Shown piece by piece: positions 50,957 to 61,895 of a stretch of 64,000 bases of DNA; positions within the stretch are counted from its first letter, which is position 1; each line of letters opens with the position of its first letter. Location of the stretch: contig JANXDG010000035.1 in NCBI GenBank assembly GCA_025059805.1, positions 62,001-126,000 on the forward strand, given 5' to 3'. The notes under the pieces were generated by a model, which was given only the letters and a program-made list of their open reading frames with translations, was not told where the DNA came from and did no database searches. Source of the stretch: Endomicrobiia bacterium (GTDB lineage Bacteria; Elusimicrobiota; Endomicrobiia; DTEH01). A program made the translations under genes and the position numbers.

Positions 50957-51823
50957 TTAACTTCTCACTTTCAGTTTATAAGAGTTTATTATTTGCCTTT
51001 TTAATTTCTTGAAATCGTTAAGTCTTTCTTTAAATTGTTTTATCACTTTTAAAAATCTGTTCATTTCGTCTAAAACAAATGAACGATTAAAATAACATAT
51101 CTCTGCCCAAAGAGATGGATTTGAAGATGCAATCCTCGTCATATCTCTGTAAGCACCTGCAGTGAAGGTTAAATAATTCTTCCTTGAGGCAATTTGTTTC
51201 ACCAAACCATATGAAATCAAATGTAACAGATGACTTGTTGCAGCAAGTATTTTATCATGAGTTTTAGCATCAAGATGGACAACTTTTGCTCCAACACTTT
51301 TCCATAAAAATTTGATTTTTCTGAAAGCATCCTGTGAAGATAATTTTTTGTCATAACAAACGACACACACAGAGTTTTTAAACAAATCTTTACTTGCATA
51401 TTCAAACCCAGACTTCTCTGCGCCTGCTATCGGATGACTACCTACAAAACTTATATCTTTAATTTTTCTAAATTTCTGCACATCTGTTTTCAGATCGTCA
51501 ATAATTTTATATTTTATAGAAGCAACATCAGTAATTACACACCCTTGTTTTACTAACGGCAAGATTTTTCTTATAAACTCTATTGTAAGTTTTATAGGAG
51601 TACATACAACTACTATATCTGCATCTTTAACTCCAAAAGCTAAATCTGTTGTTACTTTGTCAACACAGCCACTCTTTTGCGCAAGTGTTAACCTGTTAAG
51701 ATTTCTACCAACACCTGTAATCGTTATACTAGGAAATCTGTTCTTTAACGCTAATCCTAGCGAACCTCCTATTAAACCTACTCCTATAATTGTTATTGAA
51801 TTTATAGAATTCTCCTTTTGCAT
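50957..51823 (-). CDS. tyrA: Prephenate dehydrogenase
   Basis: 'ITIIGVGLIGGSLGLALKNRFP', 'FVGSHPIAGAEKSGFEYASKDLFKN', 'AATSHLLHLISYGLV'. Confidence 0.92.
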   Translation of the reverse strand: MQKENSINSITIIGVGLIGGSLGLALKNRFPSITITGVGRNLNRLTLAQKSGCVDKVTTDLAFGVKDADIVVVCTPIKLTIEFIRKILPLVKQGCVITDVASIKYKIIDDLKTDVQKFRKIKDISFVGSHPIAGAEKSGFEYASKDLFKNSVCVVCYDKKLSSQDAFRKIKFLWKSVGAKVVHLDAKTHDKILAATSHLLHLISYGLVKQIASRKNYLTFTAGAYRDMTRIASSNPSLWAEICYFNRSFVLDEMNRFLKVIKQFKERLNDFKKLKRQIINSYKLKVRS

Positions 51824-51862
51824 TACACTGGATACCTCAAAATAATGGTTTTTATAATTTAA

Positions 51863-52879
51863 TTAAATACTTCTACCGATTACTTCTGCAATTCTTCTAA
51901 GATCAATCATAAGTTGATCAAATTGTTCAGGATAAATACTTTGAGGACCGTCTGATAATGCCTCTTCTGGTTTATGATGAACTTCAATTATTAACCCGTC
52001 AGCACCAGCAACTACTGCAGCTTTTGCCATCACCGGTACAAAATTGCGAATACCAATACCGTGACTTGGATCAACAATTACAGGTAAATGTGACAAACTT
52101 TTAACCACTGGTATAGCATTAAGATCTAAAGTAAACCTTGTGGAATCTTCAAAAGTACGTATACCTCGTTCACAAAGAATTACATTATAGTTACCTTGTG
52201 ACATAATATATTCCGCAGACATTAACCATTCTTTTATCGTGGTAGCCATACCTCGTTTTAATAACACTGGTTTTTTAACCTTCCCAACTTCCTTCAACAA
52301 ATCAAAATTTTGCACATTCCTTGCTCCAATTTGTAATACATCAGCATATTCAGAAACTAATTGAACTTGATCTATGTTCATAACTTCTGTAACGATACCT
52401 ATACCAAGCTTTTCTCTAACTTCTTTTAACATCTTTAAACCTTCTATACCTAAACCTTGAAATGTATAAGGCGACGTTCTTGGTTTAAACGCACCACCAC
52501 GAATTAAAACTGCACCTGATTTTTTCACAAGTTCTGCTATTTTAAAAATTTGCTCTCTTGATTCTACTGCGCAAGGTCCTGCAATTACAACAATTTTTAC
52601 TCCGCCAATTTCTACGTTGTCATTTATTTTTACCACTGTATTTTCTTCTTTAAACTCTCTACTTGCTAACTTAAACGGTTTCTCAATCTCGGAAATATGC
52701 TCAACACCCTCCATTGATTCAAAAATTTCTTTATATCTTTCTGCTTGTTCACCAATTAAACCTATTATTGTTTTTTTAACTCCGCGAGATATGTGTGGTG
52801 TAAATCCTAATTCTTTGATTTTATCAATTATATGATTAAACTGTTCTTCTGTTATATTATTTTTTATCACAAGTATCAT
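51863..52879 (-). CDS. aroF: 3-deoxy-7-phosphoheptulonate synthase with N-terminal ferredoxin/ACT-like domain
   Basis: '[51 protein letters not shown]', '[15 protein letters not shown]'. Confidence 0.94.
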   Translation of the reverse strand: MILVIKNNITEEQFNHIIDKIKELGFTPHISRGVKKTIIGLIGEQAERYKEIFESMEGVEHISEIEKPFKLASREFKEENTVVKINDNVEIGGVKIVVIAGPCAVESREQIFKIAELVKKSGAVLIRGGAFKPRTSPYTFQGLGIEGLKMLKEVREKLGIGIVTEVMNIDQVQLVSEYADVLQIGARNVQNFDLLKEVGKVKKPVLLKRGMATTIKEWLMSAEYIMSQGNYNVILCERGIRTFEDSTRFTLDLNAIPVVKSLSHLPVIVDPSHGIGIRNFVPVMAKAAVVAGADGLIIEVHHKPEEALSDGPQSIYPEQFDQLMIDLRRIAEVIGRSI

Positions 52880-53999
52880 TTTTGTCTCCTTTCTTTATAA
52901 TTTGCTTAATTGTTGTAATAAATGCAACATTCTCTTTATGACTTCCTACAGTTACCCTTATAAAGTACGGAAATTCATATTCATCCATAGCACGCACTAT
53001 TACACCTTTGCTTAGCAACTTCCTAAAAACCCACTCGCCTTTAAAAGGAGTTACATCAATTAAAATAAAATTTGTTGCTGAAGGAATATATTTTAAACCA
53101 ATTCTTTCAAGTTGGCTATATAAATATTGCTTCTCTTTATTCACAAGTGCAACAGATTTTTGTAAATGATTGTCTGAATCAAGAACAGCTGTTGCTGCAT
53201 ACTGTGCTACCACAGAAACATTAAACGGTGGTCTAACTCTGTCAAGGTCAGATATTACTTCTTTTCTTGCGATACCAAAACCTACACGTAATCCTGCAAG
53301 ACCGTAAATTTTTGAGAATGTTCTTAAAATTATCAGGTTAGGATAAAGTTTCCTCAAGAACAAACTTTCAGGATAATCGTCGTAACAACGGGCATATTCA
53401 TAATATGCTTCATCAACAACAACTAACGGATAAAGTTTTCTCATCAGTAAAGTATCAAAAAATCTTTTTAATTCTTGATTTGTATTATATGTACCAGTTG
53501 GATTGTTAGGATTAGCAATAAAAACTATTTTAGTTTTTTTATTTGCTTTCCGTGCCATAACATCCAAATCATGTTTGTAATCTTTCATTGGTACAGAAAT
53601 AATCTTTGCACCCATAAGTTCACCAGCCATTCTGTACCGAATAAAAGCATGGTCTGATACAACAATATTTTCATCATTATTTAAATATGTTTTTGCAACA
53701 AGTTCAATAAGTTCGTCAGTCCCAGCACCTATTATTACTTCATCTGGTGTAATACCAAACTTTTTAGCAATCTTTTGTCGTAATATCAAGCTTGAACCCT
53801 CTGGATATCTATGTAGTATTCTTATCAACTTAAGCATACTTTCCCTGACAACTTTATGAGGACAACCTAATGGATTTTCGTTAGATGCTAATTTGTATAC
53901 TGTTTTAAGACCATATTTTTGTTTAATTTCATCAATTGGTCTACCAGGAATATATGGTTGAAAATTTTTTATTTCTTTTCTTGGTTTTGGTGGTTTCAT
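52857..53999 (-). CDS. hisC: Histidinol-phosphate / aromatic aminotransferase
   Basis: '[16 protein letters not shown]', '[12 protein letters not shown]', '[17 protein letters not shown]'. Confidence 0.9.
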   Translation of the reverse strand: MKPPKPRKEIKNFQPYIPGRPIDEIKQKYGLKTVYKLASNENPLGCPHKVVRESMLKLIRILHRYPEGSSLILRQKIAKKFGITPDEVIIGAGTDELIELVAKTYLNNDENIVVSDHAFIRYRMAGELMGAKIISVPMKDYKHDLDVMARKANKKTKIVFIANPNNPTGTYNTNQELKRFFDTLLMRKLYPLVVVDEAYYEYARCYDDYPESLFLRKLYPNLIILRTFSKIYGLAGLRVGFGIARKEVISDLDRVRPPFNVSVVAQYAATAVLDSDNHLQKSVALVNKEKQYLYSQLERIGLKYIPSATNFILIDVTPFKGEWVFRKLLSKGVIVRAMDEYEFPYFIRVTVGSHKENVAFITTIKQIIKKGDKNDTCDKK

Positions 54000-54016
54000 A
54001 AAAATTTATTGTGGAA

Positions 54017-55084
54017 TTACTCAGCCCTAGGATAAGAACCTAAAAATTTATAATTCACACACAATTTTTCAAGTTCAGAAATTGCTTTCTTTACATTTTT
54101 GTCATTAATATGACCAACAAAATCAACAAAGAAAACATATTCCCAAGGACGTTGTTTTGATGGTCTTGATTCTATTTTTGTTAAGTTTATCCCATATCTT
54201 TTAAATGGTGACAATGCATCATGTAAGATACCAACCCTATCTTTTAAAGAAAACATTATTGAAGTTTTATCATGGCCGGAACGCGCAACTTTATGTTTAC
54301 CTATAATAATAAACCTTGTATAATTATCTTCTATATCTTGAATGTTTTTATCTAAAATATTTAACCTGTAAATTTTCGCTGTAACTTCAGATGCGATTGC
54401 TGCTGAATTTTTTTTATTAGCGACAATCTTAGCAGCTTCCGCTGTAGAAGATACCTCACAAATTTTAGCGTTTGCAAGCTTCATTGAGATATAATTTTTA
54501 CACTGAGCGATTGCTTGCGGATTTGAGTAAACATATTTTATATTTGAGATAGTATTTTCCTTTGAAACTAAACAATGTGATATTTTCATATTTACTTCAC
54601 CACAAATATACAAGTTACATTCTAAAAACATATCAAGTGTATGAGTTACAATACCTTCAGTAGTGTTTTCTACAGGGACAACTCCAAATTCTGCCTCATC
54701 TTTCGTCACGGAATAAAAAACATCACCAATTGTTTCTTTAGCAATATAAATATTTTTGTTCCCGAAAGCATCTAACGCTGCAAGATGTGTAAAAGTTCCT
54801 TCGGGACCTAAGTATGCAATGATGAACTTTTTTTGCTGATGTCTACATATATGAATTATCGTTGTATAAATTTCTTTTATATCACTCTCATCCAGTGGAC
54901 CTTTATTAAGTTTTATCAACCGCTGTATAATTTCTTTCTCTCTTTCAGGTGAATAAATTGTTTGTCCAATCAAAAATTTTAACTTCCCGATTTTTTTAGC
55001 AAGTTCTGCTCTTTTGTTTAAAAGTTTTAAAATTTGTTTATCAATAGTATCAATTTTAACCCTTAATTTTTGTAATTGTTTCAT
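54017..55084 (-). CDS. pheA: Bifunctional chorismate mutase / prephenate dehydratase
   Basis: N-terminal CM 'LRVKIDTIDKQILKLLNKRAELAKKIGKLK'; PDT 'IAYLGPEGTFTHLAALDAFG'; C-terminal ACT 'KIESRPSKQRPWEYVFFVDFVGH'. Confidence 0.95.
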   Translation of the reverse strand: MKQLQKLRVKIDTIDKQILKLLNKRAELAKKIGKLKFLIGQTIYSPEREKEIIQRLIKLNKGPLDESDIKEIYTTIIHICRHQQKKFIIAYLGPEGTFTHLAALDAFGNKNIYIAKETIGDVFYSVTKDEAEFGVVPVENTTEGIVTHTLDMFLECNLYICGEVNMKISHCLVSKENTISNIKYVYSNPQAIAQCKNYISMKLANAKICEVSSTAEAAKIVANKKNSAAIASEVTAKIYRLNILDKNIQDIEDNYTRFIIIGKHKVARSGHDKTSIMFSLKDRVGILHDALSPFKRYGINLTKIESRPSKQRPWEYVFFVDFVGHINDKNVKKAISELEKLCVNYKFLGSYPRAE

Positions 55085-55097
55085 AACACTTACCTTT

Positions 55098-56226
55098 TCA
55101 TTTTTTATTCAATTGTTGTCTTGCGTTATACTCAAGATATGCCTGTATAAAAATATCTATCTCGCCATCCATAACTGATTCAACATTTGTTACTTCAATT
55201 CCGGTAATATTATCTTTAACAAGTTGATACGGCATAAAAACATACGATCTTGTTTGCCTACCCCAGCCTATCTCACCTTTTTGCAGTCTTTCTTTTTGTT
55301 TCTCCAAGTTTTCTTTTTCTTTATTCAGTTTATACAATCTTGATTTCAAAATTTTCAATGCAGTAAGTTTGTTTTTCAGTTGTGACCTTTCTGATTGGCA
55401 CTGAACTACTATTCCAGTAGGAATATGTGTAATTCTTACTGCAGATTCAGTTTTTTGTAAATGCTGACCACCATGACCAGATGCTCTAAAAGTTTCTATC
55501 TTAAGATCTTTATCATCAATCACTATTTCTTCTTCCTCCACTTCAGGGGCAACATCACAACTTGCAAATGAAGTATGTCTGCGTTTGTTAGCATCAAAAG
55601 GCGAAATTCTTACAAGTCTATGAACACCTTCCTCACCTTTCAACAAACCATAAGCATATTCGCCTCTTACTATAAAAGTAACACTGCGTATCCCTGCCTC
55701 TTCACCTTTTGACAAATCAGCTATTTCAACTTCAAACCCTTTTTTATTCGCCCATCTTGTATACATCCTAAACAACATCTCAACCCAGTCACACGCTTCT
55801 GTTCCACCAGCACCTGCATGTAATGTAACTATAGCATTAGACCTGTCATGAGGCGAATTCATTAATAGTTTTAATCTTACATCATTTATAAAATTTTCTA
55901 ATTCGGTAATCAAAGAAGTAAAATCTATAACTAATGAATTATCTTGTGTTTCTTCTGCTAATTCAATAATTGTTTTTAGTTCTTCAAGGATAAATTTTAT
56001 CTTATCAAATGTGCTTATATCTGTTTTTATCTCTTTAATCTTTCTTGTTATTTCTATCCTCTGTTGTTCATATTGAGGATTATTCCATAGGTCTGTATCG
56101 GAAAGTTTTCCTTCTAAACTTTTAAGTTCTTCTTTTTTTCGTTCAACGTCAAAGAAATTCTCCAATCTTTTTAGCTTCTTCTAACAATTTTTTATATTTT
56201 TCAATCAATTCATAGTTTAAAATCAT
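55098..56226 (-). CDS. prfB: Peptide chain release factor 2, expressed through a +1 programmed frameshift
   Basis: ORF 55098-56165 is RF2. Upstream zero frame from ATG 56226: MILNYELIEKYKKLLEEAKKIGEFL* ending in CTT TGA C; a +1 shift gives '...EFLDVERKKEELKSLEGKLSD'. Confidence 0.93.
56148..56154 (-). promoter_or_regulatory. RF2 programmed frameshift site CTTTGAC (in-frame TGA at 56149-56151)
   Basis: Exact canonical slippery heptamer with a purine-rich GGAG a few nt upstream. Confidence 0.93.
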
Positions 56227-56423
56227 AGTTACTTCCTGAAATATATAAAAATTGATTGAGATTTGAATTGTTACAAAATTAATTGATAAATTTCAACTTT
56301 TATTTAATTAAATTTTAGGAAAACAAAATTAAATAAATAGCAAAATGTGAGTTATAACAATTTGAAGTCATAGAAGAGTAGCAAAAGTGGATTTTTACTT
56401 CACTTCCAAAAGTATGAAAACAT

Positions 56424-56504
56424 GCAGCGGGTGGGACTTGAACCCACACGGGGTTACCCATACGCCCCTCAAACGTACGCGTCTGCCAGTTCCGCCACCG
56501 CTGC
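56424..56504 (-). tRNA. tRNA-Leu(GAG)
   Basis: Minus strand GCAGCGGTGGCGGAACTGGCAGACGCGTACGTTTGAGGGGCGTATGGGTAACCCCGTGTGGGTTCAAGTCCCACCCGCTGC. 7-bp acceptor stem, GTTCAAGTC T-loop, class II variable arm, anticodon loop TTGAGGG. Confidence 0.93.
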
Positions 56505-56510
56505 GTAAAT

Positions 56511-56765
56511 TTATCTTACGATAGTTTCTAACCCTGTCCGTGCAGAAAATATGGTAAGACCTATCGTTGTCAGCACAAAAAGCACTGCAAGAACAATCGT
56601 AACTTTCTTCATAAACATAGAACCACTGGATGTTGAAAAAATTTGGTCAACTCCGCCACCGCCAAAAATGCCACCAAACCCGCCCATTTGTCCAAGCTGA
56701 AGTAAAATTGAGAGTATTAACAGCACACAGATAATAATATGAAAGATATAAATTATTGTATACAT
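56511..56765 (-). CDS. secG: Preprotein translocase subunit SecG
   Basis: 84 aa, two TM segments, 'LLQLGQMGGFGGIFGGGGVDQIFSTSSGSMFMKKVT'. Confidence 0.92.
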   Translation of the reverse strand: MYTIIYIFHIIICVLLILSILLQLGQMGGFGGIFGGGGVDQIFSTSSGSMFMKKVTIVLAVLFVLTTIGLTIFSARTGLETIVR

Positions 56766-56810
56766 TTGTTAACAACGCTCCTTAATTAAATTTACAAACA
56801 TATTTAACAT

Positions 56811-58010
56811 TTACTTATCCTGTAAAACTTCAATTCCAGGTAAACTTTTCCCTTCAAGGAGTTCAAGTGACGCACCACCGCCAGTGGAAATATGAGAAAA
56901 TTTACCTTCAAGGTTAAACTTTTTCACCGCAGATACAGAATCACCGCCACCAACAACTGTAGTTGCACCTTTTTGAGTTGCTTGGGCAATAAGTTCAGCG
57001 ATACGTCTTGTCCCTTCAGAAAACTGTTCTATCTCAAAAACTCCCATTGGACCATTCCATACAATAGTTTTCGCTGAAAGAATAATATTTGAAACCCTGG
57101 AAATCGTATTCTTACCAATATCCACACCTATCCAACCTTCAGGTATGTCAATGTGGTCAATGTATTTATATTCAGCATCTTTATCAAGTTTGGTCGCTAT
57201 TATATGGTCAATAGGTAAAAGTATATTAACATTCTTTTGTTCTGCTTTTTTTAGTAACTCTTTTGCAAGGTCAACTTTATCCTGTTCTACTAACGAATTG
57301 CCAACATTAATACCGCGTGATAATAAAAACGTATATGCCATTGCTCCGCCTATAATAATAGCGTCAACTTTAGTCAATAGGTTTTCTATCACACCAATCT
57401 TATCTGAAACCTTTGCACCGCCAAGTACTGCAACATATGGTTTCTCAGGTGATTTTAAAATCTTATCAAAATATGTAATCTCTTTTTCAAGTAAAAACCC
57501 ACATACTGACGGTAAAAACTTTGCTACTGCATGTGTTGAAGAATGAGCCCTGTGAACAGAACCAAACGCATCCTGAACAAATACACCATCACTACCAACT
57601 AAGGATGTAATTTCTTTCGCAAATTCAATATCATCTTTTTCCTCTCTGGGATCAAATCTAATGTTTTCTAGCATTAAAATCTTACCATTATCCAAACTCT
57701 GTGCTAATTGTTTTGTTTTATCATCAGTGATACCTTCTGCCATAATAACTGATTTCCCGAGTAACTCTTCAAGCCTTTTTGCCACAGGTTTAAGAGAATA
57801 TTTTGGCTCAGGTTTACCTTTTGGCCTACCAAGATGGCTCATAAGTATAACAGCACAGTTTTGTTCTAACAGATACCTTATCGTAGGAAGTGATTCTTTA
57901 ATCCTAGTATCATCTTCAACTTCACCGTTATTGCCTATCGGAACATTATAATCAACTCGTACAAGTACCTTTTTATTTTTTAAATTTATATCTCTTATAG
58001 ATTTTTTCAT
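56811..58010 (-). CDS. pgk: Phosphoglycerate kinase
   Basis: 'KKVLVRVDYNVPIGNNGEVEDDTRI', 'VILMSHLGRPKG', 'VVGGGDSVSAVKKF'. Start most likely MKKSIRDINLKNKK (58010), not 58052. Confidence 0.95.
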   Translation of the reverse strand: MKKSIRDINLKNKKVLVRVDYNVPIGNNGEVEDDTRIKESLPTIRYLLEQNCAVILMSHLGRPKGKPEPKYSLKPVAKRLEELLGKSVIMAEGITDDKTKQLAQSLDNGKILMLENIRFDPREEKDDIEFAKEITSLVGSDGVFVQDAFGSVHRAHSSTHAVAKFLPSVCGFLLEKEITYFDKILKSPEKPYVAVLGGAKVSDKIGVIENLLTKVDAIIIGGAMAYTFLLSRGINVGNSLVEQDKVDLAKELLKKAEQKNVNILLPIDHIIATKLDKDAEYKYIDHIDIPEGWIGVDIGKNTISRVSNIILSAKTIVWNGPMGVFEIEQFSEGTRRIAELIAQATQKGATTVVGGGDSVSAVKKFNLEGKFSHISTGGGASLELLEGKSLPGIEVLQDK

Positions 58011-58065
58011 AATTCCAAATTTCCCCCTTAAAACAAAACTGAGAAAATACAATTGTAAACTATTT

Positions 58066-59130
<1,065 letters not shown>

Positions 59131-59208
59131 TCATAAAAACTTGTTAAAGTTTGGAATTCGTTTATAAAATAAAAAAAATAAAATCAACATTCAATCAAGA
59201 TTTTAAAA

Positions 59209-60204
59209 TCAAAGCCAGCACATATCTTTATACCACTGATAGGTTTCCCTTATACCTTCACGAAGTTCCGTGTATCTAAATTCTGGGAATAAATTTAAAA
59301 TTTCTGAGCCATCACACAACCAGTATTGTTTGGATAGTTCTTTCAACTTATCTCTATTAAACACTGCTGCCTGGTTAAATAAAATTCTATAAATATATTC
59401 ATTAACGAAAGCAGAGATATATCCCAAAGTATATGGAATTTTAACTATAAGAATTTCTCTGCCAACAACTTCTGAAAAAATATTTCTTATTTCTCTTATC
59501 TCGTAATGCTGATTTTCAGCAACAAAGTAAATACTAAAAGAAGTAAACTTATCTAAATTTTCTACTATCAATTTTATAATTTTGATCAAATCGTAAATAT
59601 AAGTAAACTGAATATAAAACTTCTCACCAAAAACTGGTAATACTCCATTTTTAGCTAACTTAAAATAAATATACATATCTTTATCATACGGACCATAAAC
59701 TGCACATGGACGTAGAATAATAATTTTCGTTTTGTCAGAATATTTTAACAATTCTTTTTCTGCTAAAAGTTTACTTCTACCATAATGAGATACAGGTTCA
59801 CATAAATCATTTGCACATTTATAACTTAAGCAACAAGATGGCCCAGCAGCAGCTTGTGAAGAGATGAAGATAATTCCTTTAATTGACGGGTTAAACTCAG
59901 CAATTACTTCAATGAGATTCTTTGTACCTATATGATTAACTTCGTAATAAGTATTATTATTCACACATCTTAAAACAGCAGCACAGTGTATAATAACATC
60001 TATATCACATACAGCTTCTTTCAAGCTCTCTTTATTACGTACATCACCATAGAATACATTAAGTTTATCCAATACCGATTTTAAATGGTCAGTTTTGCTA
60101 GTTTTTCTTATAAGAATATTTAAATTATGTTCCGATTTAGATACAAGATAATTTACTAAACTACTACCTATAAAACCGCTTGCACCTGTGATAAGTATAT
60201 TCAT
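59209..60204 (-). CDS. NAD-dependent epimerase/dehydratase (extended SDR)
   Basis: 'NILITGASGFIGSSLVNYLVS', 'YGRSKLLAEKELL'. Confidence 0.88.
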   Translation of the reverse strand: MNILITGASGFIGSSLVNYLVSKSEHNLNILIRKTSKTDHLKSVLDKLNVFYGDVRNKESLKEAVCDIDVIIHCAAVLRCVNNNTYYEVNHIGTKNLIEVIAEFNPSIKGIIFISSQAAAGPSCCLSYKCANDLCEPVSHYGRSKLLAEKELLKYSDKTKIIILRPCAVYGPYDKDMYIYFKLAKNGVLPVFGEKFYIQFTYIYDLIKIIKLIVENLDKFTSFSIYFVAENQHYEIREIRNIFSEVVGREILIVKIPYTLGYISAFVNEYIYRILFNQAAVFNRDKLKELSKQYWLCDGSEILNLFPEFRYTELREGIRETYQWYKDMCWL

Positions 60205-60656
60205 TGATATTCTCTTTTTAAGAATGAAATTAATCCTTCAATCTCTTCTTCGTTGAAACCACGAAATTTTAAAAATTTATATATTTTTTGCATATCAAAA
60301 GTTTTGTATTTTTTCTTTACCAACTCAGTGACATAATAAATTTGTTTTTCCTTATATTCTTGCAAATTTATTTTCCCTAAAGTTTCGTTTTGAACTTTAT
60401 ACTTATCTTTAAGTAAATCTATAATCAACGATAAGCTTTTACCTTTCATAAGATTTCGCTCAATATAATTACACACAAAACGTTCTTCCGAGAGGTAGCC
60501 ATTATTTATTAACTTATTTATAACTTCTGAGATAGTTTTGTTATCCACTCCTTGTTTTATCAATCTTTCTTTTATTTCATACACACTTCTTTCTTTTATT
60601 TTAAGTAGTTTACAACAATAGTTGAATATTTCTTCAAACTTGTCTTTCTTAAACAT
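60201..60656 (-). CDS. recX: RecX-family regulatory protein
   Basis: 'RSVYEIKERLIKQGVDNKTISEVINKLINNGYLSEERFVCNYIERNLMKGKS'. Confidence 0.82.
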   Translation of the reverse strand: MFKKDKFEEIFNYCCKLLKIKERSVYEIKERLIKQGVDNKTISEVINKLINNGYLSEERFVCNYIERNLMKGKSLSLIIDLLKDKYKVQNETLGKINLQEYKEKQIYYVTELVKKKYKTFDMQKIYKFLKFRGFNEEEIEGLISFLKREYQ

Positions 60657-60667
60657 ACTGACAAAGT

Positions 60668-61870
60668 TTATGTTTTATATTGTGAATTAATTTCAACATA
60701 TTCTTTAGATAAGTCTGTAGTAAAAAAACTATACGGCAAGTTTTTACAATAAGTATTCCCTGCATCTATTATAATTTCAAAAAACTTTTTTTTCATCTCT
60801 TTTCTTACTAAACTATCCTTAACAAAATTACTTGTCCCGTTTTTTACAACTTGGTGTTTCCCGATCCAGATATTTATTTTGTTAATATCAATATTGGCAT
60901 TGCTACGTCCACAACACGAAAGGATTCTACCCCAGTTTGGGTCCGCACCATGAAAAGCTGTTTTAACAAGTAACGAATTTGCTATAGTTTTAGCAATCTT
61001 TTCAGCATTTTTACTTTCAGAATTTTTTATTATAATTTTTATAACCTTTGTAACACCTTCCCCGTCAGAAAGTAGCTTCCATACAATCTCTTCACAGACA
61101 ATTTTGAAATGTTCTACTAATTCTTTAAACTCTTTATCTTTCACAATGACATTATTGCTTATGTTAGTTGTAACAAAAAATATTGTATCGTTTGGCGAAG
61201 TATCACCATCTATAGAAAAAGAATTAAACGTCGGTACAATTATGTGCTGCATTAGTTGTTCCATTTGCTCTCTGCATAAAAGAAAATCTGTCAATAAAAA
61301 AACCAACATTGTAGCGTGTTGTTTGTTTAGGCAAAGATCAGGTGCAATCATTCCAGCACCTTTTGCTATACATAATATATTACCTTTTTGACTTTTCATC
61401 TTTAAACTTTTGTAGACAACTTTAGGTTTAGTATCTGTTGTCATGATTGCTCTTGCAAAATTAAATATTTTTCCCTTACCCGTTCCTAAAGATGAAATAA
61501 GATGGTCTAAATTGGATAAAATTTTTTCCTTTGGTAATGGCTCACCTATCACACCTGTGGAAGCAACTAAAACTTCTTCTGGTAACAGATTAAGTTTTTC
61601 TGCTAAAACTTTGCATATTTGTTCAGTGATGTCTATTCCATCATTACCACAAGCTGTATTTGCGCAACCAGAATTTGCAATTATACATCGTATATGACCT
61701 GTCTTCTTTAGATGCCTCTCTGAAACAATTATTGAATTTGACTTTAAGAGATTCTTAGTGAACGCAGCAACACATGTTGATGGTTCTGTAAAATATATAA
61801 GTCCTAAATCAAATTTGTCTTTTTTTATACCAGCTTTTATACCACTAAATTTACAATCTTTGATTTTCAT
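60668..61870 (-). CDS. argJ: Bifunctional glutamate N-acetyltransferase / ornithine acetyltransferase
   Basis: 'FSGIKAGIKKDKFDLGLIYF', 'IANSGCANTACG', 'AKGAGMIAPDLCLNKQHATMLVFLLTD', 'FHGADPNWGRILSCCGRS'. Confidence 0.92.
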   Translation of the reverse strand: MKIKDCKFSGIKAGIKKDKFDLGLIYFTEPSTCVAAFTKNLLKSNSIIVSERHLKKTGHIRCIIANSGCANTACGNDGIDITEQICKVLAEKLNLLPEEVLVASTGVIGEPLPKEKILSNLDHLISSLGTGKGKIFNFARAIMTTDTKPKVVYKSLKMKSQKGNILCIAKGAGMIAPDLCLNKQHATMLVFLLTDFLLCREQMEQLMQHIIVPTFNSFSIDGDTSPNDTIFFVTTNISNNVIVKDKEFKELVEHFKIVCEEIVWKLLSDGEGVTKVIKIIIKNSESKNAEKIAKTIANSLLVKTAFHGADPNWGRILSCCGRSNANIDINKINIWIGKHQVVKNGTSNFVKDSLVRKEMKKKFFEIIIDAGNTYCKNLPYSFFTTDLSKEYVEINSQYKT

Positions 61871-61895
61871 TTATTTTTTGTTCTATAGATAAGTT

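Noticed and set aside
56342-56415. Possible terminator hairpin (AAGTG...CACTT) between tRNA-Leu and prfB
   Set aside because: Stem of only about 5 bp, no clear U-tract; too weak to call in AT-rich DNA.
57145-57546. 133-aa plus-strand ORF
   Set aside because: Antisense to pgk; no protein features.
59161-59187. Possible promoter upstream of gap (TTGATT-N15-TATAAA, minus strand)
   Set aside because: Short spacer inside a poly-T region; indistinguishable from AT-rich background.
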